This document shows positions 62,818 to 64,000 of a stretch of 64,000 nt of DNA, in pieces (position 1 is the first letter of the stretch; every line of letters begins with the position of its first letter). The DNA comes from Deinococcus radiopugnans ATCC 19172 (GTDB taxonomy: Bacteria > Deinococcota > Deinococci > Deinococcales > Deinococcaceae). Made by a program: the position numbers and the translations under genes. The stretch spans positions 164,386 through 228,385 of the forward strand of contig NZ_VDMO01000005.1 in NCBI RefSeq assembly GCF_006335125.1, given 5' to 3'. Under the pieces are notes generated by a model, which saw only the letters and a program-made list of their open reading frames with translations, was not told the DNA's origin and ran no database searches.

Positions 62818-62979
62818 GAGCATTTGTCAAAAGTCCTGTTTGCTTTTGACCGAACGGACTGGCACAGCTCGCAGAAAGTGAGTGAATTTTGCTGAGCATC
62901 TGGGACTTGCAAAGCTGCGGAGCAGAGAATGGAGGCATCAGAAGTCTTTTTTCTGATGCCTCCATTCGGACAAATGCTC
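62818..62979. mobile_element. MITE-like element with terminal repeats and an internal 16-bp hairpin
   Basis: GAGCATTTGTC (62818-62828) and GACAAATGCTC (62969-62979) are inverted ends of a 162-bp segment without a gene. Inside, AATGGAGGCATCAGAA (62928-62943) and its exact complement (62951-62966) form a 16-bp stem around GTCTTTT. No clear target duplication is seen. It could instead be a structured RNA or a strong terminator. Confidence 0.5.
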
Positions 62980-63061
62980 CAGGAACCACCGGACAGAGCC
63001 GTCCGTCGCTCCACGGGGTTTAGCTCGCCTTGTGATTCCAGAGGGCGGCGCCCAGGCGTGT

Positions 63062-63067
63062 TAGCGT
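63062..63067 (+). promoter_or_regulatory. -10 box of the SDR gene
   Basis: TAGCGT lies six bases before the ATG, without a Shine-Dalgarno site. It fits the leaderless pattern. Confidence 0.4.
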
Positions 63068-63073
63068 CGTCCA

Positions 63074-63802
<729 letters not shown>

Positions 63803-63915
63803 GGCCGACACTCAGTCCCTCTTGAGCGGCGCCAAGCCATAGCAAATCGAAAAGAGGCCGGGCGGTTCCATCCGGTAGTTGGCTGGAACCATGCCCGACA
63901 CCACTGAAATGAGAG

Positions 63916-63938
63916 CGTCCGGGGCCTATCCCCGGACG
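63916..63938 (-). terminator. Hairpin after the gene entering from the right edge
   Basis: CGTCCGGGG and CCCCGGACG pair around five bases, two bases after a minus-strand stop codon at 63941. No T-run. Confidence 0.5.
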
Positions 63939-63940
63939 TG

Positions 63941-64000
63941 TCAAAAGAGCTCCCACTCGAGAGTTTCGTCTGTCAGAACCCCGCCTGTCCAGTCCAGCAT
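63941..64000 (-). CDS. 3' end of a minus-strand gene (19 codons visible)
   Basis: The frame from the window edge reads M-L-D-W-T-G-G-V-L-T-D-E-T-L-E-W-E-L-F and stops just before a hairpin. It is too short to name. The remaining DNA (63803-63915) shows no gene. Confidence 0.35.
   Translation of the reverse strand: MLDWTGGVLTDETLEWELF

Overview
The window looks like a piece of a Deinococcus genome. It is GC-rich, many genes start without a Shine-Dalgarno site behind a TANNNT box six bases before the start codon (the leaderless layout known from Deinococcus), and the protein content fits. No database search was possible, so the genus is an inference.

There are two parts. Positions 1 to about 48,530 are an accessory island or integrated plasmid. 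It abuts the 3' end of a tRNA-Ala(UGC) gene (48533-48607, minus) next to a tyrosine integrase (47041-48327). Positions 48,610-64,000 look like ordinary chromosome: AzlCD exporter, alpha/beta hydrolase, OFA-type transporter with its small subunit, FdhD, DUF1641, a formate-dehydrogenase-like molybdoenzyme, a DnaQ-like exonuclease, a CDF metal exporter, Nudix, MazG and an SDR.

Island, left to right. (1) A translationally coupled BREX operon, brxC (cut by the window edge), pglZ, brxL and a cysteine desulfurase. The gene set fits type 4 BREX, whose BrxP carries a PAPS-reductase-like domain, and the added desulfurase suggests sulfur-based DNA modification. (2) An IS4-family insertion with target duplication, a Fic protein, an ISAs1 remnant, two unknown genes and a large SF2 helicase with a possible C-terminal nuclease. 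(3) A minus-strand group of a small helical protein, a TnpB-like RuvC protein and a stand-alone primase-like protein. A second copy of the first two genes lies at 28466-29883. Both copies share an intergenic hairpin and lie beside related dispersed repeats. (4) Two adjacent arsenic operons. (5) About 1.8 kb of repeat-rich non-coding DNA, then a KfrA-like plasmid protein. (6) Unknown proteins, a PDZ lipoprotein, and a metallopeptidase followed by a 1256-residue protein that resembles a defence ATPase/nuclease. (7) A serine recombinase, a secreted heptad-repeat protein and a plasmid-type protein. (8) The element's own module: HUH Rep-like protein, excisionase-like HTH, XRE repressor and integrase.

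The strongest leads for something new are the repeated small-protein/TnpB-like module with a D-to-H change in RuvC motif III, the BREX operon with its own cysteine desulfurase, and the metallopeptidase/1256-residue gene pair.
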